Origin: Dyadobacter sp. 3J3
Lineage (GTDB): Bacteria > Bacteroidota > Bacteroidia > Cytophagales > Spirosomataceae
Assembly: GCF_009801115.1 (NCBI RefSeq)
Contig: NZ_VTOL01000001.1
Coordinates: 837,119 to 901,118, forward strand
DNA length: 64,000 nucleotides
Direction of reading: 5' to 3'
Shown: piece after piece, positions 19,936 to 28,827 of the stretch
How the letters are laid out: each line of letters opens with the position of its first letter
Position numbering within the stretch: position 1 is the first letter of the stretch
Translations under genes and position numbers: made by a program
Notes under the pieces: generated by a model
What the model was told of the DNA's origin: nothing
The model's database searches: none
Seen by the model: only the letters and a program-made list of their open reading frames with translations

Positions 19936-20886
19936 ATGAATATAGTTTTTACCGTTTGCAACAGAACTCAGTTACCCAATGCTCTGGCCTTGGGCGTATC
20001 GGTGTTGCGCCACCATCCTGATTATTTATTTTACATTGGCTGGGCGGATACAACACCGCTATCCAACCTACCCAAAAACATAAAAACGATTTCGGCAGAA
20101 AAACTTGAAATTCAGGAATGGGGAGAAATGTGTGCGCGGTATTACGATTTTGAACTGGTCGCAGCTTCGCGTCCCTGGTTTGCAAAAGGCATTTTAAAAG
20201 CAAATCCTGCTTGCAGTTCGCTGACTTTTTTGTCCCCGACAACCCTACTTTATGACTCGATGCAGGAAATCAATGATCCTGCCGCCGATCTGTTTTTAAC
20301 ACCCAACATTACCAAACCACTAGCCGCCTCAAAATATCTGGATGACAAAAGAATTTTGAATATTGGTATGTTTCATTCCGGAAGCTGGACTATAAAACCT
20401 AATCCGGTTACGATCAAAATGCTCGACTGGTGGGCTCATCGCACGATTGACAGAGCAAAATTTGACCTTTGCAATGGTATGTGTATGGATCAGCTCTGGC
20501 TAAATTTTGCACCGGTTTGGGTAGCAAAAAACACAAAAATCAGCCATCCCGGTTGGCACTACGGATTGCATAGCATTTTGAATAAAGCTTTAACAGAGAA
20601 AAACGGAAACTATTCCGTTGACAACGAAAAGCTCATTTCGGCAGATTTTGCTGGACTTATGCACTTTGATCCGGTTTGGTCGGATCATGTAATGCTTGTA
20701 GATCAAAGTCCGGTATTTAAAAAGTTATTTAAACAATATTCAGAAACCGTTAAGACTTTTGACAAAGTATTCACGGAAAAAGAGCCTGGTTACGGAATGA
20801 TTCCTGAAATAAGCGATCAAAGATTGCTTCGGAAAAATTTGACCGGCAAATTAAAAGCTATCACAAAATTCATTGATCAGTTTTAA
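19936..20886 (+). CDS. paralogue of the upstream GT-A enzyme with a lost DxD motif
   Basis: 316 residues that align along most of their length with the protein encoded at 18176-19159 (IVFTVCNRTQLPNALALG opening, then GEMCARYYDFEL, ILNIGMF, DLCNGMCMDQLWLNF). Where the paralogue has FDPDIIVY, this protein has LSPTTLLY, so the predicted metal-binding acidic residues are missing. It may be a non-catalytic partner, a metal-independent enzyme, or a decayed copy. The open frame and codon use look intact, which argues against simple decay. Confidence 0.65.
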   Translation: MNIVFTVCNRTQLPNALALGVSVLRHHPDYLFYIGWADTTPLSNLPKNIKTISAEKLEIQEWGEMCARYYDFELVAASRPWFAKGILKANPACSSLTFLSPTTLLYDSMQEINDPAADLFLTPNITKPLAASKYLDDKRILNIGMFHSGSWTIKPNPVTIKMLDWWAHRTIDRAKFDLCNGMCMDQLWLNFAPVWVAKNTKISHPGWHYGLHSILNKALTEKNGNYSVDNEKLISADFAGLMHFDPVWSDHVMLVDQSPVFKKLFKQYSETVKTFDKVFTEKEPGYGMIPEISDQRLLRKNLTGKLKAITKFIDQF

Positions 20887-20910
20887 GATCAATAAACAGG
20901 AATAAAAAGC

Positions 20911-21795
20911 ATGAAGCCTCTTCAGGAAAGTACAACCGAACTTCGCAATTTTGTAGACTCACTAAAAGTGAAAACTTTCAGTGCTGAAGAAAAGTCGCGT
21001 TTTCCAAAACTTACCATCATTACCCCGTCATACAACCAGGCAGATTTCCTGGAACGCACCATTTTGAGCGTTTTAAATCAAAATTATCCAAATCTGGAAT
21101 ATATCATTATCGACGGCGGCTCAACCGACAAAAGCGTTGAGGTTATAAAAAAATACGAATCTTACCTGACTTACTGGGTTTCTGAAAAAGACCGGGGACA
21201 AGTTCACGCCATTAACAAAGCACTGGAAAAAGCCACAGGTGAATGGATAAGTTTCCAAAATTCGGATGATGTATATTTTGCCGGAACCTTTGCGCGTTTT
21301 GGTAAAGCAGCATCGGAACAACCGGCAGATATTTTGTATGGCGATTTATTTATGATCACCACGGATGACGAAGTGACGGAAATATTAAAAACAACGTCTT
21401 ACAGTTTAACCTGTCAGATCCTGGAAGGAATGCAGATTCATAACCAGTCATTATTTTTCAAAAAATCACTGGTCGAAAAGTTTGGGAAATTTGATGAATC
21501 GTATCGTTTTGCATTTGATTATGAATTTATCACCCGTTACACGATGCATGATACCACACGGATCAGGAAAGTGGAAGGATTGGGCGGAGCACTTCGCGTA
21601 CATGCAGATGCGAAGTCATCTACCATTGCATCCGTTGGCTCGGAAGAACATTTGAAGATACAACAATTGTACAATTCTGCGTTAACATTCCCGGCTCTGA
21701 ACAAAATCAGGTATCTTTGGTGCAAGGTTAGAAAAATAGCCTATTTTACTTTTCGATTTGATTTCAAATACATACGTTTCAGGCTATCAAGATGA
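20911..21795 (+). CDS. glycosyltransferase family 2
   Basis: A 294-residue inverting GT-A enzyme. Residues 34-120 form the classical domain: LTIITPSYNQADFLERTI, IIIDGGSTDKS, and the NSDD metal-binding motif near 117-120. An acceptor-side region includes IHNQSLFFKKSLV. No membrane helix is apparent, so it probably works at the inner face on lipid-linked intermediates. It overlaps the next gene, the polymerase candidate, by 4 bases (ATGA). Confidence 0.9.
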   Translation: MKPLQESTTELRNFVDSLKVKTFSAEEKSRFPKLTIITPSYNQADFLERTILSVLNQNYPNLEYIIIDGGSTDKSVEVIKKYESYLTYWVSEKDRGQVHAINKALEKATGEWISFQNSDDVYFAGTFARFGKAASEQPADILYGDLFMITTDDEVTEILKTTSYSLTCQILEGMQIHNQSLFFKKSLVEKFGKFDESYRFAFDYEFITRYTMHDTTRIRKVEGLGGALRVHADAKSSTIASVGSEEHLKIQQLYNSALTFPALNKIRYLWCKVRKIAYFTFRFDFKYIRFRLSR

Positions 21796-23123
21796 ATTTG
21801 AGTCTAGGCAATTTATTGAAAAACTTTAACTATCTGAGGTATTCCGTGGGTATAGCTATGCTATTCAATGGATTTCCTCTAATATTCTTTTTCCGTGATA
21901 CTTTGGGAATTGGCCCTGCAAGCAGCACTTTCACAGCTGTTTTCTTTGCGCTTGCGCTTCTTTTGATGGTTCCGACAAATCTCTTTCTCAGATTTTACCA
22001 TCCCAATCCGGTTTTGTTCAATCTGGGAGTTGGTTTTTTACTGTTATCGGTATACTATTTTCTTTTTTTCAACAACATGGGAATGGGCGTTACCGATATT
22101 GGTAACTATGCCTATATTTTTGCTTTTTTAATATTACTACTGAGTATTCCCAGCGATGTAAAAGATACGCTTGTACCCGTTCTTTTCTTCTTTTCCTTGT
22201 TTTCAAATCTAACGCTTGTGTATTCGCTAATGACGGATCCGAGTTGGTCACTTGGTATGCGGGCCGCGGTAAGTTTCTCCAATGAAGGTGCCCAGGCGGG
22301 TGGAAACCCCCATATTACCGCTAGGAATGGTGTAATTTGTCTGCTAACTGCTATGGTTCTGATACCTAAATACAAAAGCATCTTTGCCAAGCTATTCCTA
22401 TATTTTTCCGTACTGTTTAGTTTGGCAGTAATTGTACTTTCTCTTGCGAAATCCAGTTATCTGGGTGTTGGTATGATGTTGGGTTTATACATCTTTTATA
22501 ATTTCAAAGTCACCAAAATATTCTCAGCCGTTGGAAGCTTCTTCACCTTTAAAAATATATTGCTGGTTTGTCTTGTCATGCTTGGTATAAGTTATTTCCT
22601 TAGCCAGTATGGTGGAGTTCTGGATAACCTCCTCAATTATTGGGATATATTTGAAGGACGGATAATGGATGTAATATTTACATCCTTCGGTGTAAAATTA
22701 TCTGATACCGCTGATATTGACGCATCAGCTATGGGTCGTGTAAGTGGTTTTGGAACATTTCTTGATACTATTTATTCATGGGATGTGTTTTTAGGACGTG
22801 GCTATAAAAGCGGTTTTCTTGACGTTCCTATACTTGAAGCTTGGGTAAATCACGGGATTTTAGGATTTCTTTTTTTCAACGGATTCAACTTTTTTCTTTT
22901 CATTTATTCCATTCAGGAAATCAGAAGAAATACTACTCCACTCTCAACCTTTCTGGCGTATTTCTTCATTTCACTTATTGTGCTTTTGATTTCCGGCGGA
23001 CGGCCTTATGATATTTCATACTGGTTTCCATATGCTGTGATGATCCGCTTTCTGGGTATTGATTATTTTTACAAGTTATCGCGACAACCAGCCAACGGCA
23101 CATTAGCCGCTGCCAGTTCCTAA
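21792..23123 (+). CDS. O-antigen polymerase/ligase-like membrane protein (Wzy-like)
   Basis: 443 residues with about eleven hydrophobic helices and a large periplasmic-type loop (about 285-345) before the last helices. The motif LGRGYKSGF, followed by EAWVNHGILGF, resembles the conserved G-x-G...H-N-x-x-L region of Wzy/WaaL proteins. It would polymerise or ligate repeat units on the periplasmic side. Finding it together with an ABC exporter is unusual, because the two belong to alternative assembly routes; a ligase role is an alternative. Confidence 0.75.
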   Translation: MNLSLGNLLKNFNYLRYSVGIAMLFNGFPLIFFFRDTLGIGPASSTFTAVFFALALLLMVPTNLFLRFYHPNPVLFNLGVGFLLLSVYYFLFFNNMGMGVTDIGNYAYIFAFLILLLSIPSDVKDTLVPVLFFFSLFSNLTLVYSLMTDPSWSLGMRAAVSFSNEGAQAGGNPHITARNGVICLLTAMVLIPKYKSIFAKLFLYFSVLFSLAVIVLSLAKSSYLGVGMMLGLYIFYNFKVTKIFSAVGSFFTFKNILLVCLVMLGISYFLSQYGGVLDNLLNYWDIFEGRIMDVIFTSFGVKLSDTADIDASAMGRVSGFGTFLDTIYSWDVFLGRGYKSGFLDVPILEAWVNHGILGFLFFNGFNFFLFIYSIQEIRRNTTPLSTFLAYFFISLIVLLISGGRPYDISYWFPYAVMIRFLGIDYFYKLSRQPANGTLAAASS

Positions 23124-23195
23124 TATCATCCAATTATCAATTTCGAAATGGCCTCGATCCAGTACAAATTGAGGTTAATGACATTGTATTCATAA

Positions 23196-24248
23196 ATGAG
23201 AAACAGAGTAAAACAGTTGGATGGATTAAGAGGGATTTTTTCCATTCTGGTCATTGCCCATCATCATAATGCATTCAGAGATTCCATTTTTTACAACAAT
23301 TTTTTCGTAATCAATTCCAGCCTTTTCGTTGATTTCTTTTTTGTATTAAGTGGATTTGTTATCGCGATGAATTACATCGAAAAAATCCAAACTGGCGAAG
23401 ATTTCATTACGTTTCTTAAGAAAAGGTTTGTCCGCCTTTATCCGCTTTTATTTTATACAGAGGTCATTTTTATCATTGCCAATCTTATCGGAGATCAAAG
23501 TGCCTTGAAAAATATGACTGATATGAGGCTGTCTTATTATTTAAGGTCAGGGCTGGATACACTTACTTTTATGGGCTCTACTCCTATTCTCGGTGACTGG
23601 ATGGGAATTAATTATCCGGCCTGGTCGATATCGTCAGAGATGATTTCTTACGTCGTTTTTGGTTTGATACTCTTATTCATTCCACACAAAAAATATTTAA
23701 TTTTCCTGCTTGTAAGCTTAATTTGCGTTGGATTTATCGTTTCAAAAAATGATTATATGCTCGTATATGATTACGGGTTTGTTCGCGGCCTGTTATGTTT
23801 CTGTATGGGAATATTCACTTTTGAATTTTTAAGAAATAGGACTTTTGAACTGACCTATTTTGAAATTCCATTCCTCTTGTTGCTGGTTTCTGCGATGTAT
23901 TTAACGCATCATTATGAATGGAATCTGATCAGACTCATTTTCCCTGTTTTGTTCTCCCTTGGCATTATCATTTTTGCCAGCTCGACTGGTATAGTTACTC
24001 AGCTGCTTTCCAGTGCACCGTTTCAATATCTTGGCAAGATTTCCTACTCGATTTATCTGAATCACGCGATTGTTCTCATCTTTGTCAACATCTGTATTTT
24101 CAGGATTTTAAAATCGGAGCCGACAGAACCTATGATTGCATTTTCATTAATTACTTCGATCGCGCTTACCATCATTTATTCGCATTTCACATACGAACTG
24201 ATAGAAAAACGATTTGGGAAATTCTTAAAATCAAAATTTGATTTATAA
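23196..24248 (+). CDS. acyltransferase family 3 membrane protein
   Basis: 350 residues with about ten membrane helices. The N-terminal signature QLDGLRGIFSILVIAHH contains the conserved R of LRG and the catalytic-type His. Family 3 acyltransferases transfer acetyl or other acyl groups to sugars of exported glycans (OafA/NodX type). It is the last gene of the locus, 72 bases after the polymerase, and probably decorates the polymer. Confidence 0.9.
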   Translation: MRNRVKQLDGLRGIFSILVIAHHHNAFRDSIFYNNFFVINSSLFVDFFFVLSGFVIAMNYIEKIQTGEDFITFLKKRFVRLYPLLFYTEVIFIIANLIGDQSALKNMTDMRLSYYLRSGLDTLTFMGSTPILGDWMGINYPAWSISSEMISYVVFGLILLFIPHKKYLIFLLVSLICVGFIVSKNDYMLVYDYGFVRGLLCFCMGIFTFEFLRNRTFELTYFEIPFLLLLVSAMYLTHHYEWNLIRLIFPVLFSLGIIIFASSTGIVTQLLSSAPFQYLGKISYSIYLNHAIVLIFVNICIFRILKSEPTEPMIAFSLITSIALTIIYSHFTYELIEKRFGKFLKSKFDL

Positions 24249-24355
24249 ATACATACAACGGATCATTATTTAAAAATCAATATAAAGTTCAGGTTAACAA
24301 GTAAACCATTCGGCTCGGAGATTGGTTATGGTGATGTACTTATCCAATGTAAATC

Positions 24356-24652
24356 ATGTCAGCATTTTCGGATTTAATTAACAGCAACAAACCGGTTCTT
24401 GTCGACTTTTCAGCCGAATGGTGTGGACCTTGTAAAATGATGAAACCTATTCTGGAAGAATTAAAAGCAGATTTGGGTGATAAAGCGACGATTGTGAAAG
24501 TGGATGTGGACAAAAATCCATCCGCTGCAAAAGCATATAAAATTCAAGGCGTACCTACCCTGATTGTTTTCAAACACGGCAAAGTCATGTGGCGTCAGTC
24601 TGGCGTTGTACAGGCCAGTCAGTTGCAAAGTATTATCAGTAAATATTTATAG
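24356..24652 (+). CDS. trxA: thioredoxin
   Basis: 98 residues with the canonical active site WCGPCK (Cys23, Cys26), the cis-Pro motif GVPTL, and the full length expected for a cytoplasmic thioredoxin without a signal peptide. It reduces protein disulfides and supplies electrons to reductases. The pentapeptide-repeat gene starts 20 bases after its stop, so the two may share a transcript. Confidence 0.95.
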   Translation: MSAFSDLINSNKPVLVDFSAEWCGPCKMMKPILEELKADLGDKATIVKVDVDKNPSAAKAYKIQGVPTLIVFKHGKVMWRQSGVVQASQLQSIISKYL

Positions 24653-24672
24653 CAATCCTATTTTTTAATTTA

Positions 24673-25236
24673 ATGTTTAATAAAAGAAACGTCGAGTCAA
24701 TCAGTAATATAGATTTCACAATTCAGGATCTTCCGCTGCAAAGCTTTGAACAGTACGAATTTACAAATTGCACATTTTCAAATATTTCGGGTACTGATTT
24801 CACCGACTGTTCTTTTATTGAATGTAATATGAGTAACGCGGTCATTACAAACTGTAAATTGTTTGATGTTGAATTTGTTGACTGTAAACTGATCGGCGTT
24901 AACTTTTCTGATACAAAAGACTTTGGATTTTCGGTTCGTTTTGAAAAATGCCTGTTGGATTACACCAATTTTGACAATAAAAAACTGAATAAAAGTACCT
25001 TCGTAAATTGTAAAATTAACGGTGCCGATTTTACCCAGGCCGATCTTTCCAAATCAAAATTTGTGAATTGTGATTTAATGGCTTCCGTTTTTTCTTATAC
25101 CAATCTGAGTGGTATGGATTTCACAACGAGCCAAAATTTCACTATTGATCCTGCTACCAATAATGTTAAAAAAGCAAAATTCCTATCTTCCGATCTAGCG
25201 GGTCTTTTGACTAAATTTGACATTATAATAAAATGA
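24673..25236 (+). CDS. pentapeptide-repeat protein
   Basis: 187 residues consisting almost entirely of A(D/N)LXX/F-type five-residue repeats (for example TDFTDCSFIECNMSNAVIT, then NGADFTQADLSKSKF). This predicts a right-handed quadrilateral beta-helix. Some such proteins (Qnr, MfpA) mimic DNA and bind gyrase, but many have no known role, and there is no strong reason to choose. No signal peptide, so cytoplasmic. Confidence 0.85.
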   Translation: MFNKRNVESISNIDFTIQDLPLQSFEQYEFTNCTFSNISGTDFTDCSFIECNMSNAVITNCKLFDVEFVDCKLIGVNFSDTKDFGFSVRFEKCLLDYTNFDNKKLNKSTFVNCKINGADFTQADLSKSKFVNCDLMASVFSYTNLSGMDFTTSQNFTIDPATNNVKKAKFLSSDLAGLLTKFDIIIK

Positions 25237-25290
25237 CGATCATCTGGTTTTCGTCATCAGTCCTAAACCTCATAAAAACGCCTTTACCCT

Positions 25291-26400
25291 ATGTCTTCTT
25301 ACCAGATATTTGCAGAGAAAGTTTATACCGGTAATTCCATTTTAACCGGACAGCTGATTTCTGTTGAAAATCGTGTGATATCATCCATAACTTCTTCCGG
25401 ATTTGTCGAAGGAGCACGGAGCGTTCAAAATATTTGCGCAGGTCTTTTTGATGCGCATATCAATGGCGGTGAACGTTTTCATTTTACTGAGAAAGCAGAT
25501 GAAGAAACGATCGATGATATATACCAGGCCAGCAAAGCCCTAGGAACTGCCTACGTTTTGCCAACACTGATCACTTCTTCTCTTGAAAATATTCTGAAAG
25601 GAATTGAAGCCACCAGAAATTATATCCGGAATAATCCGCGATCAGGTGTTCTCGGAATGCATCTTGAAGGTCCATTTTTAAACCCTATAAAACGGGGTGC
25701 CCATCTTACCGAATATGTGAGAAAGCCTTCTGACACGGAACTTGAAGCCATTATAACGCATGGAAAAGATGTGATCAAACTGATTACGATTGCTCCCGAG
25801 ATGTTTACGCGTGAGCAAATTGATATGCTTTTAGCGTCTGGAATCGCGGTTTCGGCAGGACATTCCAATGCAACGTATCAGGAAGCCAGCCAAGCTTTTG
25901 ATCAGGGAATAAAACTGGTAACGCATTTATATAATGCGATGTCGGCCTTTGGTCACCGTCAACCCGGACTTGTTGGCGCAACTTTTGACAATAATTCCGT
26001 TTATGCACCAATCATTATTGATGGTGTTCACTGCGATTATGCAGCCGCAAGAATTGCGTATAAAGCCAAAAAAGAAAAACTGTTCCTTATCTCGGATGCA
26101 CTTTTTGTTGGAGAAAAGGTAACAGAATTCAAGTGGGGCGAATTTGACGCTTATCTGCAAAATGGTCAATATAATAATTCAGAAGGAAATCTTGCAGGTG
26201 CTACCATTTCTTTGGCTGATGCCGTTAGAAATTCTGTTCGTGAAGTTGGAATTCCGTTACAGGAAGCTATTGAAATGGCAACCATTCGCCCGGCAATTGC
26301 CGTTGGATTAAACGAAAAAATCGGAAGTCTGGAGTTAGGTTATCCTGCCGTTTTTACTTCTTTTGATGATTCGTTAGAGAAATTTGAGGTTATAAACTAA
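25291..26400 (+). CDS. nagA: N-acetylglucosamine-6-phosphate deacetylase
   Basis: Removes acetate from GlcNAc-6-P to give glucosamine-6-P, feeding cell-wall recycling and UDP-GlcNAc synthesis. It has 369 residues. Amidohydrolase-superfamily signals are visible: HINGG at 56-60, metal-ligand Glu126 in HLEGPF, His191 in GHSNA, His212 in THLYNAM and catalytic Asp269 in LISDA. It is a cytoplasmic protein with the usual length. It ends at a hairpin terminator facing the convergent radical SAM gene. Confidence 0.93.
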   Translation: MSSYQIFAEKVYTGNSILTGQLISVENRVISSITSSGFVEGARSVQNICAGLFDAHINGGERFHFTEKADEETIDDIYQASKALGTAYVLPTLITSSLENILKGIEATRNYIRNNPRSGVLGMHLEGPFLNPIKRGAHLTEYVRKPSDTELEAIITHGKDVIKLITIAPEMFTREQIDMLLASGIAVSAGHSNATYQEASQAFDQGIKLVTHLYNAMSAFGHRQPGLVGATFDNNSVYAPIIIDGVHCDYAAARIAYKAKKEKLFLISDALFVGEKVTEFKWGEFDAYLQNGQYNNSEGNLAGATISLADAVRNSVREVGIPLQEAIEMATIRPAIAVGLNEKIGSLELGYPAVFTSFDDSLEKFEVIN

Positions 26401-26409
26401 GTTATTCTT

Positions 26410-26435
26410 AACCGCTCCGGTAGCCCGGATCGGTT
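26410..26435. terminator. hairpin between convergent nagA and radical SAM genes
   Basis: Arms AACCG-c-TCCGG and CCGGA-t-CGGTT with a 4-nt loop lie in the 39 bases between the two stop codons. The hairpin is GC-rich with a weak T-run, so efficiency is uncertain. Confidence 0.6.
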
Positions 26436-26439
26436 GAAT

Positions 26440-28662
26440 TTACACGACCAGTAATCCTCCGCTTTTCAATTCCTCCCAGACTTTTGAACGCATAAAAGTT
26501 TCGAATTCACCTAAACCTTGTGATTCAAAAGTGTTTTTCAATTTGTCCAATGGGTAAGGATCATGTCTTCCGATAAGCAGTTCCGGCATTAACTCTGTCA
26601 GCCATTCGCCCACTGGCACGCTGGTTTCCAAAGCCCATTCCTGTTTTTTGTTATAAAAAACCAACTCGGCAACTTCCACAATATTTTTTCCTTTTTTCTC
26701 TTCAAAAACAGAAAGTGAAGGCAAACTTCCCATCCAGACAACCATCGCATTGGTTCGCGGAATGGCATCAGGAAACTGGCTTATGCTTTTTTCAATATAT
26801 TTTGGCGAAATGGACGGTGATGGAATCTTGAAATTAAACCATTTTGACAAAGGAAAATCGAAACAAACGCCGTGCATATAATTGAACAACGATTTCCGTA
26901 AACCTTCCCCAAACAAGTCATGATTTGCTCCGGAAGGATCATCATGTTCCAGATCATTATTTGCAAATCCTCCAATCTCGGGTCCAATGCGCATCACATC
27001 AAATTCTTCTGGATGAAGCCCAACCGGACTATGGGCCGTCATGGCAAAACGATGCCAAAAACCCGATTGAACAATTCCCTGATGAAATAATTGACGTACC
27101 ATTTCCAGAGAATCAATAGTTTCCTGAGCCGTTTGGGTTGGAAAACCATACATCAAATAGGCATGAACCATAATACCAGCTTGTGTAAAAGCATCCGCTA
27201 CCCTTGCAACCTGAGCTACGGTTACACCTTTTTTCATTCGTTCCAAAAGCCGATCTGAGGCAACTTCCAGTCCACCGGAAATGGCAATACATCCGGAAGC
27301 TTTTAACAGCAGGCAAAGATCATGGGTGAAATTCTTTTCAAAACGAATGTTTGTCCACCAAACCACGGTTAACTTACGGCGAATTATTTCCAAAGCGAGA
27401 TCCCGCAATAAAGCTGGCGGTGCCGCTTCATCGACAAAATGGAAACCGTTTTGCTGGGTTTGTTCGATAATTTCCTCAATCCGGTCACAAAGAAGTGCGG
27501 CCGTCATGGGTTCATATCGTTTGATATAATCCAGAGAAATATCACAAAATGAGCATTTTCCCCAATAACAGCCATGTGCCAAAGTCAGCTTATTCCAGCG
27601 ACCATCACTCCATAACCGGTGCATTGGATTGACTATTTCAATAACCGACAAATAATCATGTAAAGGCAGATCGCTGTAATCTGGCGTTCCGGTATCTCGT
27701 TGCGGCACATCGCGTTCCTTTGCACCGTTGTAATAAATTACTTTGCCGTCAGTCCTGGCGTAAACACGTTTTAATTTTTCTCTTTCACGATGCCCGTCCA
27801 GATATTCCAGTAATGACAAAAGCGGTGCTTCACCATCATCCAGACAAATAAAATCGATGTAATCAAAAACGCGGGGTTCTTTTAATGAGCGTAATTCTGT
27901 ATTGGCAAAACCACCACCCATCACCACAGAAATTTGCGGATAATGTTTTTTGATAAATTGTCCGCACTTCATCCCTCCATAAAGATTACCCGGAAAAGGA
28001 ACAGTAATACAAACAATATCAGGCTTATAACTCTGAATTTTTTCATCCAGAATATTCACCAGTAAATTAGTCAGTAAGGTATTTGGCATTTCCAGAGCCT
28101 CACACATTTCATCAAAATGGGAAGCTGAACGGCCAAGGCGTTCCGCGTAACGGCTAAAACCAAAATGCGGATCGATGGCTTCCTGGATCAAATCGCCAAG
28201 ATCTTCAAGATATAAAGTGGCCAAATGCCGCGCTTTATCGTGAATTCCCATAGTCCCGAAGGCCCAGTCCATATCTTCCAGCTGTTGAAAACGATTTGCT
28301 TCCGGCAGATAACTTCGGTCACAAATACTATGAGCTAATGTGGGATTTCTATTTTTAAGAAAACGGATTACAGGATCAATCGTACTGATATATTCATCCC
28401 GGAGCGAATAAATCCGGAAGCTGTTGTCGGTTAATTCCGTATCAGAATCTTCCAGCAAATTAAATAACTGACGCAGCCCTTTCGAAGAAAAAAGTGCCAG
28501 AATTACGTCAATTCCTAAATCCGCCTGATGTGATTCCCGTCCTAATGTATTTAAAAACCCTTTCAGGTAAGCTGTGGCCGGATACGGAGTATTTAGCTGC
28601 GTAAACGGCGGGGTTATAAATAAGGTTTTCTTTTTCAAAGCACTACGTATCTCAATTTTCAC
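26440..28662 (-). CDS. B12-binding-domain radical SAM protein
   Basis: About 740 residues from GTG at 28662. The N-terminal half resembles a cobalamin-binding Rossmann fold (VCITVPFPGNLYGG, then VVMGGGFAN). The central radical SAM barrel carries the 4Fe-4S motif C-x3-C-x2-C in HGCYWGKCSFCDI. Such enzymes catalyse methylations or rearrangements; the substrate is unknown and no pathway partner is adjacent. The open frame extends to a TTG at 28701, but a -7 promoter motif lies inside that extension, so GTG 28662 or TTG 28638 is more likely. Single-gene unit. Confidence 0.85.
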   Translation of the reverse strand: MKIEIRSALKKKTLFITPPFTQLNTPYPATAYLKGFLNTLGRESHQADLGIDVILALFSSKGLRQLFNLLEDSDTELTDNSFRIYSLRDEYISTIDPVIRFLKNRNPTLAHSICDRSYLPEANRFQQLEDMDWAFGTMGIHDKARHLATLYLEDLGDLIQEAIDPHFGFSRYAERLGRSASHFDEMCEALEMPNTLLTNLLVNILDEKIQSYKPDIVCITVPFPGNLYGGMKCGQFIKKHYPQISVVMGGGFANTELRSLKEPRVFDYIDFICLDDGEAPLLSLLEYLDGHREREKLKRVYARTDGKVIYYNGAKERDVPQRDTGTPDYSDLPLHDYLSVIEIVNPMHRLWSDGRWNKLTLAHGCYWGKCSFCDISLDYIKRYEPMTAALLCDRIEEIIEQTQQNGFHFVDEAAPPALLRDLALEIIRRKLTVVWWTNIRFEKNFTHDLCLLLKASGCIAISGGLEVASDRLLERMKKGVTVAQVARVADAFTQAGIMVHAYLMYGFPTQTAQETIDSLEMVRQLFHQGIVQSGFWHRFAMTAHSPVGLHPEEFDVMRIGPEIGGFANNDLEHDDPSGANHDLFGEGLRKSLFNYMHGVCFDFPLSKWFNFKIPSPSISPKYIEKSISQFPDAIPRTNAMVVWMGSLPSLSVFEEKKGKNIVEVAELVFYNKKQEWALETSVPVGEWLTELMPELLIGRHDPYPLDKLKNTFESQGLGEFETFMRSKVWEELKSGGLLVV

Positions 28663-28666
28663 AGTA

Positions 28667-28674
28667 CAAAGGTA
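28667..28674 (-). promoter_or_regulatory. -7 promoter motif overlapping the radical SAM gene 5' end
   Basis: On the minus strand this reads TACCTTTG, a perfect match to TAnnTTTG, with a TTTG-like -33 candidate about 24 nt upstream. Transcription would begin about 4-7 nt further on, at or near the GTG at 28662, which implies a leaderless or near-leaderless transcript. Confidence 0.45.
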
Positions 28675-28827
28675 CGGTAAGTTTTGGAGGGATTTAAGCA
28701 AAAAAATGAGGGATCGACATCCAAATAAACTGATTATTCACATTATCATAACATTGCTTTATAGCCTGATATTAAACATAAAAAGTACTATTACAGCTTC
28801 TACTATTTTACTAAATGCAAATTGCCC

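Noticed and set aside
24673..25236. Qnr-type gyrase-protection function for the pentapeptide protein
   Set aside because: Shorter than Qnr, no characteristic loops recognised, and the repeat alone does not give function.
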